Shown: in pieces, positions 18,801 to 26,599 of the stretch
Position numbering within the stretch: the stretch's first letter is position 1
Layout of the letters: every line of letters starts with the position of its first letter
Source of the DNA: Finegoldia magna ATCC 53516
GTDB taxonomy: Bacteria; Bacillota; Clostridia; Tissierellales; Peptoniphilaceae
DNA: 64,000 nt
Direction of reading: 5' to 3'
Assembly: GCF_000159695.1 (NCBI RefSeq)
Contig: NZ_CM000955.1
Span: forward strand, 1,003,473-1,067,472
The notes under the pieces: generated by a model
Databases searched by the model: none
What the model was told of the DNA's origin: nothing
Seen by the model: only the letters and a program-made list of their open reading frames with translations
Made by a program: the position numbers and the translations under genes

Positions 18801-21313
18801 CCAGCAACCTTAATTTTAGCAATAGCATCTTTTGCTGGAAGATTTGAAGTTGTGACTTCTTGAATCATCGCGATTTTTTCTTCTTCAGGTGTTTCTGGCG
18901 TTGTGGTTTCTGATGGTTTTTTCACTTGTAATTTTACGTCATTCAAGTTCCATCCGTAAACTTCTGCAAATACAATTTTTAAGTTAGTATTTACTGTTTT
19001 TCTGTCATTTTCTTTTAAGAATTTATCAGTAACTTCTAGATTTATTTTGTCATTTTTTACATCAAAAGTAGCTTTTACTCCTTCTACATTAGTTGTTACA
19101 TTTACAAGTCCCGATGCATCTTCCATTTCAAAAGCTTTTGCAAATTCATTAAATAAATTTCCTAATCCCTTATATTCCGGTACAAATGAAACTTTATTGT
19201 TATCAACTGTAACTGATTGCTTTTGAGCTACATTTTGGCCATGGAATCCAACACTTCCGTCTCCTTCTTGTTGTTTCATAAATCTTGGTAAAATGTAGTT
19301 TGCTAATTTAGAATAATCCTTGATTTTATTATCCGAAAAATCTAGATTATTTATTTTTTCCATTCCAAGAATTATATCTACATTTTCGATTTTGTTTGCA
19401 GACACGTCAAAGAATGTCAACTTAGTTAAATTCTTAAGAGAAGAAATATCTGTGATCCCATCATAATTTATTCTCTTTTGACCTTCTTTTATAACATTAA
19501 CATTATTGTGCAGATCCAATCCTGTTAGATTTGTCAAATCTTTAAGTGGTTCAACATTTTCAATTAAGTTGTTGTATAATTTCAAGAACTCTAAGTTTTT
19601 AAGGTTTGCTAATGATGATACGTCCGTAATTCTATTTCTTTGAAGTTCCAAATATTTCAAGTTTTTCAAATCTTTTAATGGACTAATATCAGAAATCTCG
19701 TTTTCATTTACTTTTAATTTTTCCAAATTTATAGCATATTCAATTCCTTTTAAGCTCTTCATCCCTCTTGTTATTGAGAATTTGAAATCTTCTGTATTGG
19801 ATAAATTCTTGGCTTTTCCTAGTATTGAATATGTGTCTTTGGATTCTTCTGTAAATATTGGCTTATTAGTTTTCTTGTCTAAGAATATGGATACTTCCTT
19901 CAAAGATTCCATTTCTTTTTTAGTAATACGTTGATCATCTGCTCTGTTTACATCCAAGTTTTTGTTTAAAACTTTCAATAACTTCGCATCTTCAATATCT
20001 ACGTATTCCGGTTTATCTTCTTCGCTCTTCTTGTGTGCTTTGATGATTTCATCTTTTAGTGCATTAACTCCTTCTACTGTTTTGGCTTTGTTGATTTGGT
20101 CGATGTATTTTTCTGATGTTATTCCATTTTCCTTTAATTCTTCAACGGCTTTTTCTTTGGCTTCTTTTAGAGCTTTTTCTTTTGCAATATCTTCCGGCTT
20201 TTCTTCAAGTTTGTCCTCTGGTTTTTCTTCTGGTTTATCGCCTGGTTTTTCTTCTGGTTTATCGCCAGGTTTGTCTTCGCCAGGCTTTTCTTCCGGCTTT
20301 TGTTCTCCTGGCTTTTCTTCTGGTTTACTTGGTATGTTTGGTGTTGATGGAATATTTGGTGTTGGTGTAACTGAAGGTGTGTCTGGTTTTTTATCTTCAA
20401 TTACTCCGACACTTGTGATTTTATCAATTTGTGCTGTTGATATTGATTGTTCTCCACCTACTATTGTGATTTCTTTTGTGTTGTTATCTTTAACAATTTG
20501 TTTGATAAATTCTGTTTTGTCAGAATTTGTCAATAATATTGGTTGATTATTCTTGTGTGCTAATGGGCCTACTGACAATGCGTCTGGATAGTTTCTTCCA
20601 TCTGCTAATACGAATTTTTCAAGATTTCCGAATTCTTTAGCGATAATCAACGCTGTTTCATAACGGTCAGCTCCTGCTAATCTTCTTGTGTTTTCTAATC
20701 CTTTTATATTAACAGATTTTTCTCCACCGTAGATTAAGGCAACTTTATCTTTTGTGATTCCTTTTGGCAAATTATGTCCATCTGTCAAAATAATCGGCAA
20801 GTTTTCTTTTGTGGAAAGTGGTGTTGCACACAATGCATCTGCAAAGTTTAGTCCACTTGCAAGTGCAACTTTTCCATTAGGATTAATTTGTTTGTACACT
20901 TCAACTGATGTTTCAAATCTGTCTTTTCCTGCTAATCTTTTAACATTTTTAAGCCCTTTTACATTTACAGATTTTTCTCCACCTACTATGATTATTTGAC
21001 TTGGACTGAGTCTGTTGATTTCGTCTTTGATGACTTGTGGTAGGTTGTCTTTTTGTGTTAATAATACTGGTGCATTTTCCTTGTTTGCAAGGCTTCCTGC
21101 AACCAAACTATCTGCAAAATTTTCCCCACTGGCAAGTACGATTTTTTCGATGTGATTTGGGAATGTTCTGCGGCTGATTTTCGCTGATGTTTCGTAACGA
21201 TCAGAGCCGTTTAATCTGTCTACTTTATTTTTGTTTTGTTCTTGTGCTAGTACTGGTGTGAATGAACTCATTACCATGCTCGCTGTAAGAATTACTCCTA
21301 AAAATTTCTTCAT
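15869..21313 (-). CDS. Giant CWB2 surface protein with GA module, LRRs and repeat domains
   Basis: A 1814-residue exported protein. Signal peptide 1-23 (ends VLA-Q). Three CWB2 repeats about 28-305. A Pro/Glu/Lys linker 308-376 has repeated EKPGEDKPGDKPEEK-like units. An albumin-binding GA-type three-helix module lies at about 377-428. Internalin-like leucine-rich repeats span about 519-672 (LKNLKYLELQRN, LKNLEFLKLYNN). Three similar beta domains (about 815-915, 1012-1117, 1128-1226) each contain KFxVKLVDxxGxET. A divergent InlB-B-like repeat lies at 920-1005, more beta domains follow, and a MucBP-like end (LKLNYVDVNGNSI) closes the protein. No LPXTG; the CWB2 unit is the anchor. Probably a host-facing adhesin that can also carry serum albumin. 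Own terminator, AGGAGGT ribosome site. Confidence 0.93.
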   Translation of the reverse strand: MKKFLGVILTASMVMSSFTPVLAQEQNKNKVDRLNGSDRYETSAKISRRTFPNHIEKIVLASGENFADSLVAGSLANKENAPVLLTQKDNLPQVIKDEINRLSPSQIIIVGGEKSVNVKGLKNVKRLAGKDRFETSVEVYKQINPNGKVALASGLNFADALCATPLSTKENLPIILTDGHNLPKGITKDKVALIYGGEKSVNIKGLENTRRLAGADRYETALIIAKEFGNLEKFVLADGRNYPDALSVGPLAHKNNQPILLTNSDKTEFIKQIVKDNNTKEITIVGGEQSISTAQIDKITSVGVIEDKKPDTPSVTPTPNIPSTPNIPSKPEEKPGEQKPEEKPGEDKPGDKPEEKPGDKPEEKPEDKLEEKPEDIAKEKALKEAKEKAVEELKENGITSEKYIDQINKAKTVEGVNALKDEIIKAHKKSEEDKPEYVDIEDAKLLKVLNKNLDVNRADDQRITKKEMESLKEVSIFLDKKTNKPIFTEESKDTYSILGKAKNLSNTEDFKFSITRGMKSLKGIEYAINLEKLKVNENEISDISPLKDLKNLKYLELQRNRITDVSSLANLKNLEFLKLYNNLIENVEPLKDLTNLTGLDLHNNVNVIKEGQKRINYDGITDISSLKNLTKLTFFDVSANKIENVDIILGMEKINNLDFSDNKIKDYSKLANYILPRFMKQQEGDGSVGFHGQNVAQKQSVTVDNNKVSFVPEYKGLGNLFNEFAKAFEMEDASGLVNVTTNVEGVKATFDVKNDKINLEVTDKFLKENDRKTVNTNLKIVFAEVYGWNLNDVKLQVKKPSETTTPETPEEEKIAMIQEVTTSNLPAKDAIAKIKVAGQINNIPSDKFIVKLVDEDGKETYPEIEVTGDASKAFRVINIKVPENTTDKGKTYEIYVSSTGKKENFKKAEFILAQEKASGTLEVEKTFKINSSNKDVVITVNGEEKSQAKKGDTVVVKAKPGKEISMFYVSGLNAKGDPMKVNFKQVGDSYQFTMPESDCTLNVLTKDKIVAEENIQGLILQTSSKVSKDSSTAKVQLRGILKGITNDKFVVKLVDNDGNETFPKVDVLGDINKNMRTVSFEIPKNTTTKEKEYTVYVSSTGSKNDFATETVKITQEKSDIEEQIPEGIMDLSLETTGNIDAAGGKVTLTVKGNLKNVSDDKFVVKLVDDKGNETIQQATVSGKGGSRTLEFKVPKNEEPTEKTYKIYATSTGSQTKFYEKSVEIKQNPSKNTETTIKKINVLTPILKNGEKLRANIVGENINPDNLRVYFYRLENGKFVKDTSIRPTFENSGKFVQIVADSIALIKGNEEDVYKIVVRDNDDLSTSYEAYFRVKYTEDKAVYTQIMPSYAHASKDGKIIEVGFDEEIEEIFDSSMKAGISIDKNADGNYEKLGNQDTVELSDKKFVVTLEKPLDVQSLGTKKARIKINQGVFRKKGTESLNRDVDYIINIGKPIVRQATIQGDKVITNNNRKVTIKVNGMNLSENAKVKAVMQTKLSKEGKQPEVTGTISGAGDEQTITFDLPENKTDRTVSYEILYKPEMNGKFEKLPGNNPKSRANATVVSLLADGVDENAATLAFMKIQTYGATSTDAGQIPDITYGETPTNQESKKTFTHVYGTNLEAKKTRVRIFDDRGVEWYIVNQPSLGAAAFKMVVPALIGIDGDGNYQTMEIIGPGSLIGDHTFTYKVAVDGENYDDDVVVRANILASGKTDSGKFDLEKQETTLKLNYVDVNGNSIKNSVEKRSYNFFEECAAGIYPDAIENYKPVKIVRKSDKNEIKLTDGVDYTDYRNLQTILGVNKIGDNPEYTIVYEKTK
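20030..20185 (-). other. Albumin-binding GA module within the giant CWB2 protein
   Basis: Codes for residues 377-428. The stretch LKEAKEKAVEELKENGIT, then SEKYIDQINKAKTVEGVNAL, then KDEIIKAH matches from memory the GA module of F. magna PAB at most positions, including GITS, INKAKTVE and VNALK. GA modules are three-helix bundles that bind serum albumin. The binding itself is inferred. Confidence 0.85.
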
Positions 21314-21464
21314 ATTACCTCCTGATTTAAAATCTACATTTTATTATATATTCCTAAATCAATATTGACTAGCTATTACTTATTGAAATTTTTTATAAAT
21401 AGATTATTCTTCTTATTTTTATGTATAAGTGGTATAATTGTGTAAATGATTTGAGGAGGAAAAG

Positions 21465-22016
21465 ATGAAATTAACTACAAAAGATTTGACAAAAATCGGA
21501 GTGTTTGGCGCTTTGACTATCGTCCTTGGACTTACTCCTTTGGGAATGATTCCGATTGGTCCTGTTAGAGTGACTACACTACATATTCCAACTATTGTTG
21601 CTGCATTGGTTGCTGGTCCTTGGGTTAGTTTATTCGTGGGATTGTTGTTCGGTTTGTTTTCATTGGTAAATAATATTATTGCGCCGACAATTCTTTCATT
21701 TATGTTCTACAATCCTTTGGTTTCTGTGCTTCCAAGAGTTTTAATAGCTGTGGTGACTTATCAAGTCTACAACAAATTAAGAGACAAAAACGATGTGATT
21801 CGCTACGGAATTCCAGCGATTTGCGGCAGCGTTATGAACACTGTCGGTGTTTTGGGAATGGCGTTTATTTGTCATTCGAAACAAATCGAAAGCGTTATGC
21901 ATGTCAAAGCACAATATTTTCTCGGAGGAATCGTAGCTACGAATATGCCTTTCGAAATCGTGATATCATTTGTGTTGGCGATTTTGATTGCAAAAAGTGT
22001 AAACAAAAACAAATAG
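21465..22016 (+). CDS. ECF transporter S component
   Basis: A 183-residue membrane protein with about five or six helices and the S-component pattern IPIGPVRVTTLHIPTIVAAL followed by AGPWVSLFVGLLFGLFSLV. It would bind one vitamin or related micronutrient and work with a shared EcfT-EcfA module encoded elsewhere. Substrate cannot be assigned from sequence; the early IGPVRV region is seen in several uncharacterised S proteins. It has a GAGGAGG ribosome site and a -10 TATAAT at 21433-21438. It diverges from the giant CWB2 gene, and an IS200-like element lies directly downstream. Confidence 0.8.
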   Translation: MKLTTKDLTKIGVFGALTIVLGLTPLGMIPIGPVRVTTLHIPTIVAALVAGPWVSLFVGLLFGLFSLVNNIIAPTILSFMFYNPLVSVLPRVLIAVVTYQVYNKLRDKNDVIRYGIPAICGSVMNTVGVLGMAFICHSKQIESVMHVKAQYFLGGIVATNMPFEIVISFVLAILIAKSVNKNK

Positions 22017-22019
22017 TTC

Positions 22020-22765
22020 AATCATGACCACCCGTAAAACGGGTGGTTTGTTCAAGGGCTATAAGCCCGAGTGATACCAACCAGCGTCTCAAGGCGCTGG
22101 TTTTCACTCCGTTCAAACCTAACTGTTTTTGCCACTTTAGCCTATCCCTGAAAGGGATTTTTAATTTCTATTTCATAAACGGATCTGTATATTCTTTTAC
22201 ACTCAATTTATCAAGTGCTATATCATGTTGCTCTTGTTCTCTTATATATTTTGCTATTGTCTTTTCATTCAATCCCACTGTGCTCACATAATATCCTTCT
22301 GCCCAAAAATGACGATTGCCAAATTTGTATTTTAAATTCGCATGTCTGTCAAACATCATTAGAGCACTTTTCCCTTTTAAATATCCCATAAAACTTGATA
22401 CTGATATTTTGGGTGGAATGCTTACTAACATGTGTACATGATCTGGCATCATATGCCCTTCTATTATTTCTACTCCTTTGTATTTACAAAGTAATTTGAA
22501 TATTTCTATGAGACTTTCTCTATATTGATAAAATATCACTTTTCGTCTATACTTTGGAGTGAAGACTATGTGATACTTGCACATCCATTTTGTGTGAGAC
22601 AATGAATTAGTTTTATTTGCCATAAAATCACATCTTATTATTTTAGGTCTGAACAACTCTATTATAATACTTGGTGATTTTTTTGGTATAACCTAAGAAC
22701 GCCTACCCGCATAGCGGGTAGTTTATTGTTTCGTTCGCAAGCGAACTCAACTGACTAAAGTCATC
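22020..22765 (-). mobile_element. IS200-like insertion sequence
   Basis: Element with a single tnpA and subterminal hairpins instead of inverted repeats, as expected for the IS200 group. Hairpins: ACCACCCGT/ACGGGTGGT (22027-22047), GGGCT/AGCCC (22056-22068), CCAGCG/CGCTGG (22081-22100), CTACCCGC/GCGGGTAG (22703-22721), GTTCGC/GCGAAC (22733-22746) and TGACT/AGTCA (22752-22763). The exact cleavage points are not certain, so the limits are approximate. It sits between an ECF gene and the serine dehydratase terminator without breaking either. Confidence 0.75.
22168..22623 (-). CDS. tnpA: IS200-family transposase TnpA (Y1 HUH)
   Basis: Single-strand DNA transposase of 151 residues from the start MANKTNSLSH. 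An ATG 11 codons upstream is possible but would add a non-family extension. The HUH motif is H62-V-H64 (PDHVHMLVSIPP) and the catalytic tyrosine is Y126 in IAKYIREQEQHD. Length and motifs are complete, so the protein looks intact. The ribosome site is weak, as is common in IS200, where translation is kept low. No TnpB is present. Confidence 0.93.
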   Translation of the reverse strand: MANKTNSLSHTKWMCKYHIVFTPKYRRKVIFYQYRESLIEIFKLLCKYKGVEIIEGHMMPDHVHMLVSIPPKISVSSFMGYLKGKSALMMFDRHANLKYKFGNRHFWAEGYYVSTVGLNEKTIAKYIREQEQHDIALDKLSVKEYTDPFMK

Positions 22766-22772
22766 AAAAATT

Positions 22773-22806
22773 AAAAAATCCACAAGATTTTTAAAATCTT
22801 GTGGAT
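22773..22806 (-). terminator. Terminator after sdaAA
   Basis: Perfect 11-bp stem ATCCACAAGAT/ATCTTGTGGAT (22778-22788, 22796-22806) and a T run on the minus strand. Confidence 0.85.
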
Positions 22807-22817
22807 AATTTTTTGTT

Positions 22818-23717
22818 TTAATCTTCGTCGTCATCACTGATGTTGCATGATCCCAAAAACCTTCTTCTGATATCTTGACCAGTTTTTGTTCCTGCAACTC
22901 CACCCATTCCTGTTTCTCTCAATGATGGTGGAAGAGTTTTGCCGACTTTTCTCATTGCTTGGCACACTTCTTCGAATGGAACTATACTTGTGACTCCTGC
23001 CAATGCCATGTCAGCGCTAATCATTGCGTTTGTAACGCCCATTGCGTTTCTAAATGTGCAAGGGTATTCTACAAGTCCTGCGATTGGGTCACATACAAGT
23101 CCCAATACGTGTAGGATTGCGAATGATGCTCCGTGGAATACTTGTTCAATAGAGCCTCCTCTTAAAAATATCAACGCACCTGCTGCCATCGCTGCTGCAG
23201 AACCTGTTTCTGCTTGGCAACCTCCGTCAGCGCCAGAAAATGTTGCGTATTTTCCCAACAATTGTCCAACGCCGATTGCAACTAACATTGCATCGATAAG
23301 TTCGTCGTGTGAGCAGTTGTATCTTTGTTTAAAACTCATAAGAGCTGCCGGTAAAATTCCTGATGAACCCGCTGTAGGTGATGCTACGATTTTTCCCATA
23401 GCTGCACTGATTTCCAATGTAGAAAAAGCCATCGCCATTGCTTCTGCTGTGAATTGTCCTACGATTGGTTCGTTTTCATTTGCATAAACGTGCATTTTGT
23501 GTGCAAATCCGTCGATCATTTTTTGGTTAGTCACTGAAGGTGTTTCCAAGAAATCTGTCGCAGATTTTTCCATAACATCTAGCATGTGTGACAATTCATT
23601 TCTGATGAATTCTTCAGATTTGCCAGTTCTTTCGTTTTCTATTTCTATAACGTATTCGTAAAAAGGTCTGTTTTCCTTCTTAACTTTATTGATTATTTCT
23701 AATGATGTATCAAACAT
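22818..23717 (-). CDS. sdaAA: L-serine dehydratase, iron-sulfur-dependent, alpha subunit
   Basis: Deaminates L-serine to pyruvate and ammonia using a [4Fe-4S] cluster. 299 residues. Cluster cysteines are seen in GADGGCQAETG, GLVCDPIAG and EYPCTFRNA, and the serine-site loop SPTAGSSGILPAAL is clear. The gene follows the beta subunit after nine bases, so the two form an operon. The pyruvate made could feed the PFL pathway encoded at 7.6-10 kb. The acidic tail NISDDDED is unusual but harmless. The oxygen-labile cluster fits an anaerobe. Confidence 0.96.
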   Translation of the reverse strand: MFDTSLEIINKVKKENRPFYEYVIEIENERTGKSEEFIRNELSHMLDVMEKSATDFLETPSVTNQKMIDGFAHKMHVYANENEPIVGQFTAEAMAMAFSTLEISAAMGKIVASPTAGSSGILPAALMSFKQRYNCSHDELIDAMLVAIGVGQLLGKYATFSGADGGCQAETGSAAAMAAGALIFLRGGSIEQVFHGASFAILHVLGLVCDPIAGLVEYPCTFRNAMGVTNAMISADMALAGVTSIVPFEEVCQAMRKVGKTLPPSLRETGMGGVAGTKTGQDIRRRFLGSCNISDDDED

Positions 23718-23726
23718 AAACTCTCC

Positions 23727-24389
23727 TTAATTTCGTTGAATATATTTTGTGAAAAGAAATCTTTCGTCTTTTAAAAGATGTTCTGTCAAATCTTCGCCGA
23801 TATTTTTATCCAATTCAACAATCAAAGTTACAATTCCGTCGTGTTTCAACGTCTTCATTCCTTCGATGTTGTAACCATTTCTGGCAAGTTCTGAAGAAAT
23901 ATCCGCGATAATTCCTCTTACATCCACGTATTTCAATAAAATTGTAGGATATGTTCCTGTAAATTGAACAGCTATTCCGTTGATGTCGATAATTTCAATG
24001 TTTCCACCACCGATTGATGAGCCAACGATGTACATAGTAGTTCCATCTTCGTATGTAAATGTAATCTTTGCAGTATTTGGATGCACATCCCCTAAGTCAG
24101 CTTCTCTGAAAACATAGTCGATTCCTCTTTGATCAGCGATTGCAAATGAATCTCTAAGTCTAATGTCATCTGGTTCAATTCCCAATACACCAGCTAACAA
24201 AGCTCTGTCTGTACCGTGACCTTTGTAAGTTTTCGCAAATGATCCGTGAAGATCAAACTCAACTTTTGTGAACTTATTTCCAGCAATCATAAGAGCAGTC
24301 TTTGCAATTCTACAAGCACCTGCAGTATGAGAGCTAGAAGGCCCAATCATTACAGGTCCCAAAATATCAAATATATTATATTCTCCCAT
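23727..24389 (-). CDS. sdaAB: L-serine dehydratase, iron-sulfur-dependent, beta subunit
   Basis: Partner of the alpha subunit. 220 residues. The N-terminal domain has the family start NIFDILGPVMIGPSSSHTAG and the middle GSSIGGGNIEI. Residues about 148-220 form an ACT-type domain (LKYVDVRGIIADISSELARN) that probably tunes activity to serine. First gene of the operon. A short GC-rich hairpin and open AT-rich DNA lie upstream. Confidence 0.95.
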   Translation of the reverse strand: MGEYNIFDILGPVMIGPSSSHTAGACRIAKTALMIAGNKFTKVEFDLHGSFAKTYKGHGTDRALLAGVLGIEPDDIRLRDSFAIADQRGIDYVFREADLGDVHPNTAKITFTYEDGTTMYIVGSSIGGGNIEIIDINGIAVQFTGTYPTILLKYVDVRGIIADISSELARNGYNIEGMKTLKHDGIVTLIVELDKNIGEDLTEHLLKDERFLFTKYIQRN

Positions 24390-24474
24390 AAAAACCCCCT
24401 AATTAATTTCCTTAACAATTATATCATAACAAACTAAGTGAATAAAGGAAATTTCGTTTAAATTTTCTCAAAAA

Positions 24475-24496
24475 AATAAGAGAGGCTAATTGCCTC
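24475..24496 (-). terminator. Short terminator after CWB2-CAP gene
   Basis: Stem GAGGC/GCCTC (24482-24486, 24492-24496) followed on the minus strand by a T run. Confidence 0.6.
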
Positions 24497-24505
24497 CCCC
24501 ACATT

Positions 24506-26065
24506 TTATTTTAGTTCGAAAAATCCTGCTGGATCGTTAGTTTCATCTGCAAACCAAATATCAGCATGCTCTCCATTAATGGATACTCCCATTACAGATA
24601 AGCTATTCCAATTTCCTTGTCCTGTAAGTACAGCGTTGTGTCCTTCAGATTTTTTCCACATTTTTAATGCAAATTCTGCACTTTCATCCGCTTCGAAATA
24701 TCCTTCTGCTGAAATTTCAAATCCATCAACTTTAAAATCCGTAAGTTCTGATGGTTTATTCCACATTCCTTCTGCGTATTTATGATCTGAAGTGTACATT
24801 ACTGGAGTCCATTTTCCTTTGTTTGACCAGCTATGAAGATTTGCTGGCAATCCTCTTTTGTCCTTCCAATTTTCGTTATAGTATAAGTTTTGGTCATTGT
24901 TGTGAGTTCTTGCTACAAAAGTCAATGATTTTGAAACTTTAAGTGGTTTCAATCCCTTTGATTTTCTGTATTCATTCACCAAGTTAGCAAGCTCTTTTTC
25001 TCTTTGTGACAAAGGTGTATTAATGTCAAACTTAGATAAATCTAAATCTCTGCCTATTTCTGATTTTGTTTTTTCGACATCATTTGGTGCTACTTTTTCT
25101 GGGTATTTTTTAGAGTTTGTGTCTTCTTTTTCTGATTGATGTTTGTATTCACCAGTCAGTTTTTGGAATTGTATTTTAGAAACTGATTTTTCGCCACCAA
25201 TTATAGTTACTTGTTTTATTCCGTTTTTGTCGATAAATGATTTTATGCTGTCGATTGCAGAATCATCTGATAACAAAATTCCAGTATTCATTTTGACTGC
25301 AAAAGGTGCTGCAGACAATGCGTCTGGATAATCTCTTCCATCAGCGATAACAGCCTTTTCAGTTTTGCCGATTTGTTTCAAAACTTCGATAGAAGTATCA
25401 TTTCTGTTCTTTCCAGAAATTCTTGCTACGTTTTCCAATCCTTTTATGTTTACAGAATTTTTACCACCAATTATAGTGCTAACAGATTTTGCTTCAACGC
25501 CTTTTGGTAAATTTTTCCCGTTAGTTAGTACAAGAGTTTTGTTTTTTGAAATAGCGTAAGGAGCTGCAGACAATGCGTCGGCGAATTTTTCTCCATTTGC
25601 CAATACAATATTCTTTGCATTTAATGCTTCGGCTACTTTTGTTGATGTTTCGTATCTGTCATTTCCAGAAATTCTCGTGATTTTTTTGCCTTGAAGTTTT
25701 AGTGTTTTTTCTACGCTTTCAGATACAGAACCCTTACCACCGATAATGATGACTTCTTTTGCTCCAAGTCTGTCGATTTCTTTTTGTAAATCGGAAGATG
25801 CTCCTGCTTTTTCAGTCAATAAAATTGGTGCTTGATCAGCAAAGTTTCCAGCAGTCAATGCGTCGGCAAATTTTTCTCCACTAACCACTACAACCTTGTC
25901 ACTTTTCGAAAAGGCATGTTTACTAATTTCGATTGACGTATCGTATCTGTTGTTGCCCTTAATTCTTTGAACATCCACGCCTTTAGCTGCAAATGACACT
26001 TGTGGAACAATGTTAGCTAACATCATTCCGGCTAACATTAAGCCTAAAATTTTTTTGTTTTTCAT
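24506..26065 (-). CDS. CWB2 surface protein with C-terminal CAP domain
   Basis: A 519-residue exported protein. I start it at MKNKKILGLML (ATG at 26065), which has an AAGGAG site and gives a clean signal peptide (cleavage near SFA-A). The frame is open 28 codons further but that part does not look like a signal peptide. Three CWB2 repeats span about 30-320. A Lys/Glu spacer follows, then a CAP (SCP/PR-1-like) domain at about 360-519 with EKELANLVNEYRKSKGLKPL, HSW, EGYFEADESAEFAL and GHNAVLTGQGN. CAP domains in bacteria are secreted and often calcium- or lipid-binding; the enzymatic role here is unknown. Confidence 0.9.
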   Translation of the reverse strand: MKNKKILGLMLAGMMLANIVPQVSFAAKGVDVQRIKGNNRYDTSIEISKHAFSKSDKVVVVSGEKFADALTAGNFADQAPILLTEKAGASSDLQKEIDRLGAKEVIIIGGKGSVSESVEKTLKLQGKKITRISGNDRYETSTKVAEALNAKNIVLANGEKFADALSAAPYAISKNKTLVLTNGKNLPKGVEAKSVSTIIGGKNSVNIKGLENVARISGKNRNDTSIEVLKQIGKTEKAVIADGRDYPDALSAAPFAVKMNTGILLSDDSAIDSIKSFIDKNGIKQVTIIGGEKSVSKIQFQKLTGEYKHQSEKEDTNSKKYPEKVAPNDVEKTKSEIGRDLDLSKFDINTPLSQREKELANLVNEYRKSKGLKPLKVSKSLTFVARTHNNDQNLYYNENWKDKRGLPANLHSWSNKGKWTPVMYTSDHKYAEGMWNKPSELTDFKVDGFEISAEGYFEADESAEFALKMWKKSEGHNAVLTGQGNWNSLSVMGVSINGEHADIWFADETNDPAGFFELK

Positions 26066-26257
26066 AAATTTTCTCCTTCTTATTATTAATACTAGGTCAC
26101 CTTTCATTAAGGATACCGTTTTTGTATTTACAATTATATTATACACCATAAAAGCAATTAAGTTAAAACTTTTTTATTGACGCTATTTCCTATCAAAACA
26201 GTCTACAATTATTTATAACAAACTATCACAATTTTGTGTTTACTTTTTCTAATTTCA

Positions 26258-26307
26258 GATTTAGAAATCAACAATTTCAGCGAGTGCGATGTTCGTGCAT
26301 GAAGTTT
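26258..26307. repeat. Partial copy of the long-hairpin repeat
   Basis: The 23 bases at 26258-26280 are identical to 26464-26486. TTCGTGCATGAAGTTT at 26292-26307 repeats 26498-26513 in the same order. This corresponds to the 3' arm only; the 5' arm is missing. Confidence 0.8.
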
Positions 26308-26347
26308 TCAATTTTACCGTTACTTACTTAAAATATTTTCAAATATA

Positions 26348-26515
26348 GCAAACATTCATGCTAAGAATATCATACGGATGAAATTGCTTTAGTTTCAAAT
26401 CGAAAAAATCCGTCAAAAATTTGACTGCGTAAGCGAAGCGTGCTTCAAATTTTAGGATTTTGAGATTTAGAAATCAACAATTTCAGTAGTCTAGATATTC
26501 GTGCATGAAGTTTGC
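26348..26515. repeat. Long-hairpin repeat, copy A
   Basis: Nested stems from outside in: GCAAAC/GTTTGC, TTCATGC/GCATGAA (26355-26361, 26503-26509), GAATATC/GATATTC, TGAAATTG/CAATTTCA, TTTC/GAAA, AAATC/GATTT, AAAATCC/GGATTTT, AAAATTTGA/TCAAATTTT. The whole 168 nt can fold as one arm. It shares GCTAAGAATATCAT, TTTCAAATCGAAAAAATCC and GATATTCGTGCA with the copies at 34.8-35.3 kb. Confidence 0.85.
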
Positions 26516-26561
26516 TCATATTATTTTATAAATTGTGCATCAAGTTTGCTCATATTATTTT
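26501..26561. repeat. 27-bp direct duplication at end of copy A
   Basis: 26501-26527 and 26535-26561 differ at one base (GTGCATGAAG versus GTGCATCAAG, both continuing TTTGCTCATATTATTTT). The period is 34 bp. Confidence 0.85.
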
Positions 26562-26564
26562 TCA

Positions 26565-26595
26565 AATAAAAAATGGCCTCTATAAAAGAGACCAT
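26565..26595 (-). terminator. Terminator of the CWB2-C39 gene
   Basis: Stem ATGGCCTCT/AGAGACCAT (26573-26581, 26587-26595, one mismatch) just after the stop at 26600, followed by a T run on the minus strand. Confidence 0.7.
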
Positions 26596-26599
26596 TCAT

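Larger units (their letters stand above)
26066..26599. other. Gene-free stretch holding repeat elements
   Basis: No credible gene in this 530-bp stretch between two CWB2 genes. It holds one full long-hairpin repeat (26348-26515), a partial copy (26258-26307), a 27-bp direct duplication (26501-26561) and the terminator of the gene at 26600. Confidence 0.75.

Noticed and set aside
19962..20546. 194-codon plus-strand frame rich in Ser/Gly/Phe repeats
   Set aside because: Antisense to the repeated Pro/Glu/Lys linker of the giant CWB2 protein; the repeat is a by-product of that linker.
26258..26561. Possible CRISPR array, because of repeated blocks
   Set aside because: Repeats are unequal in length, partial and not regularly spaced, and no cas gene is nearby.
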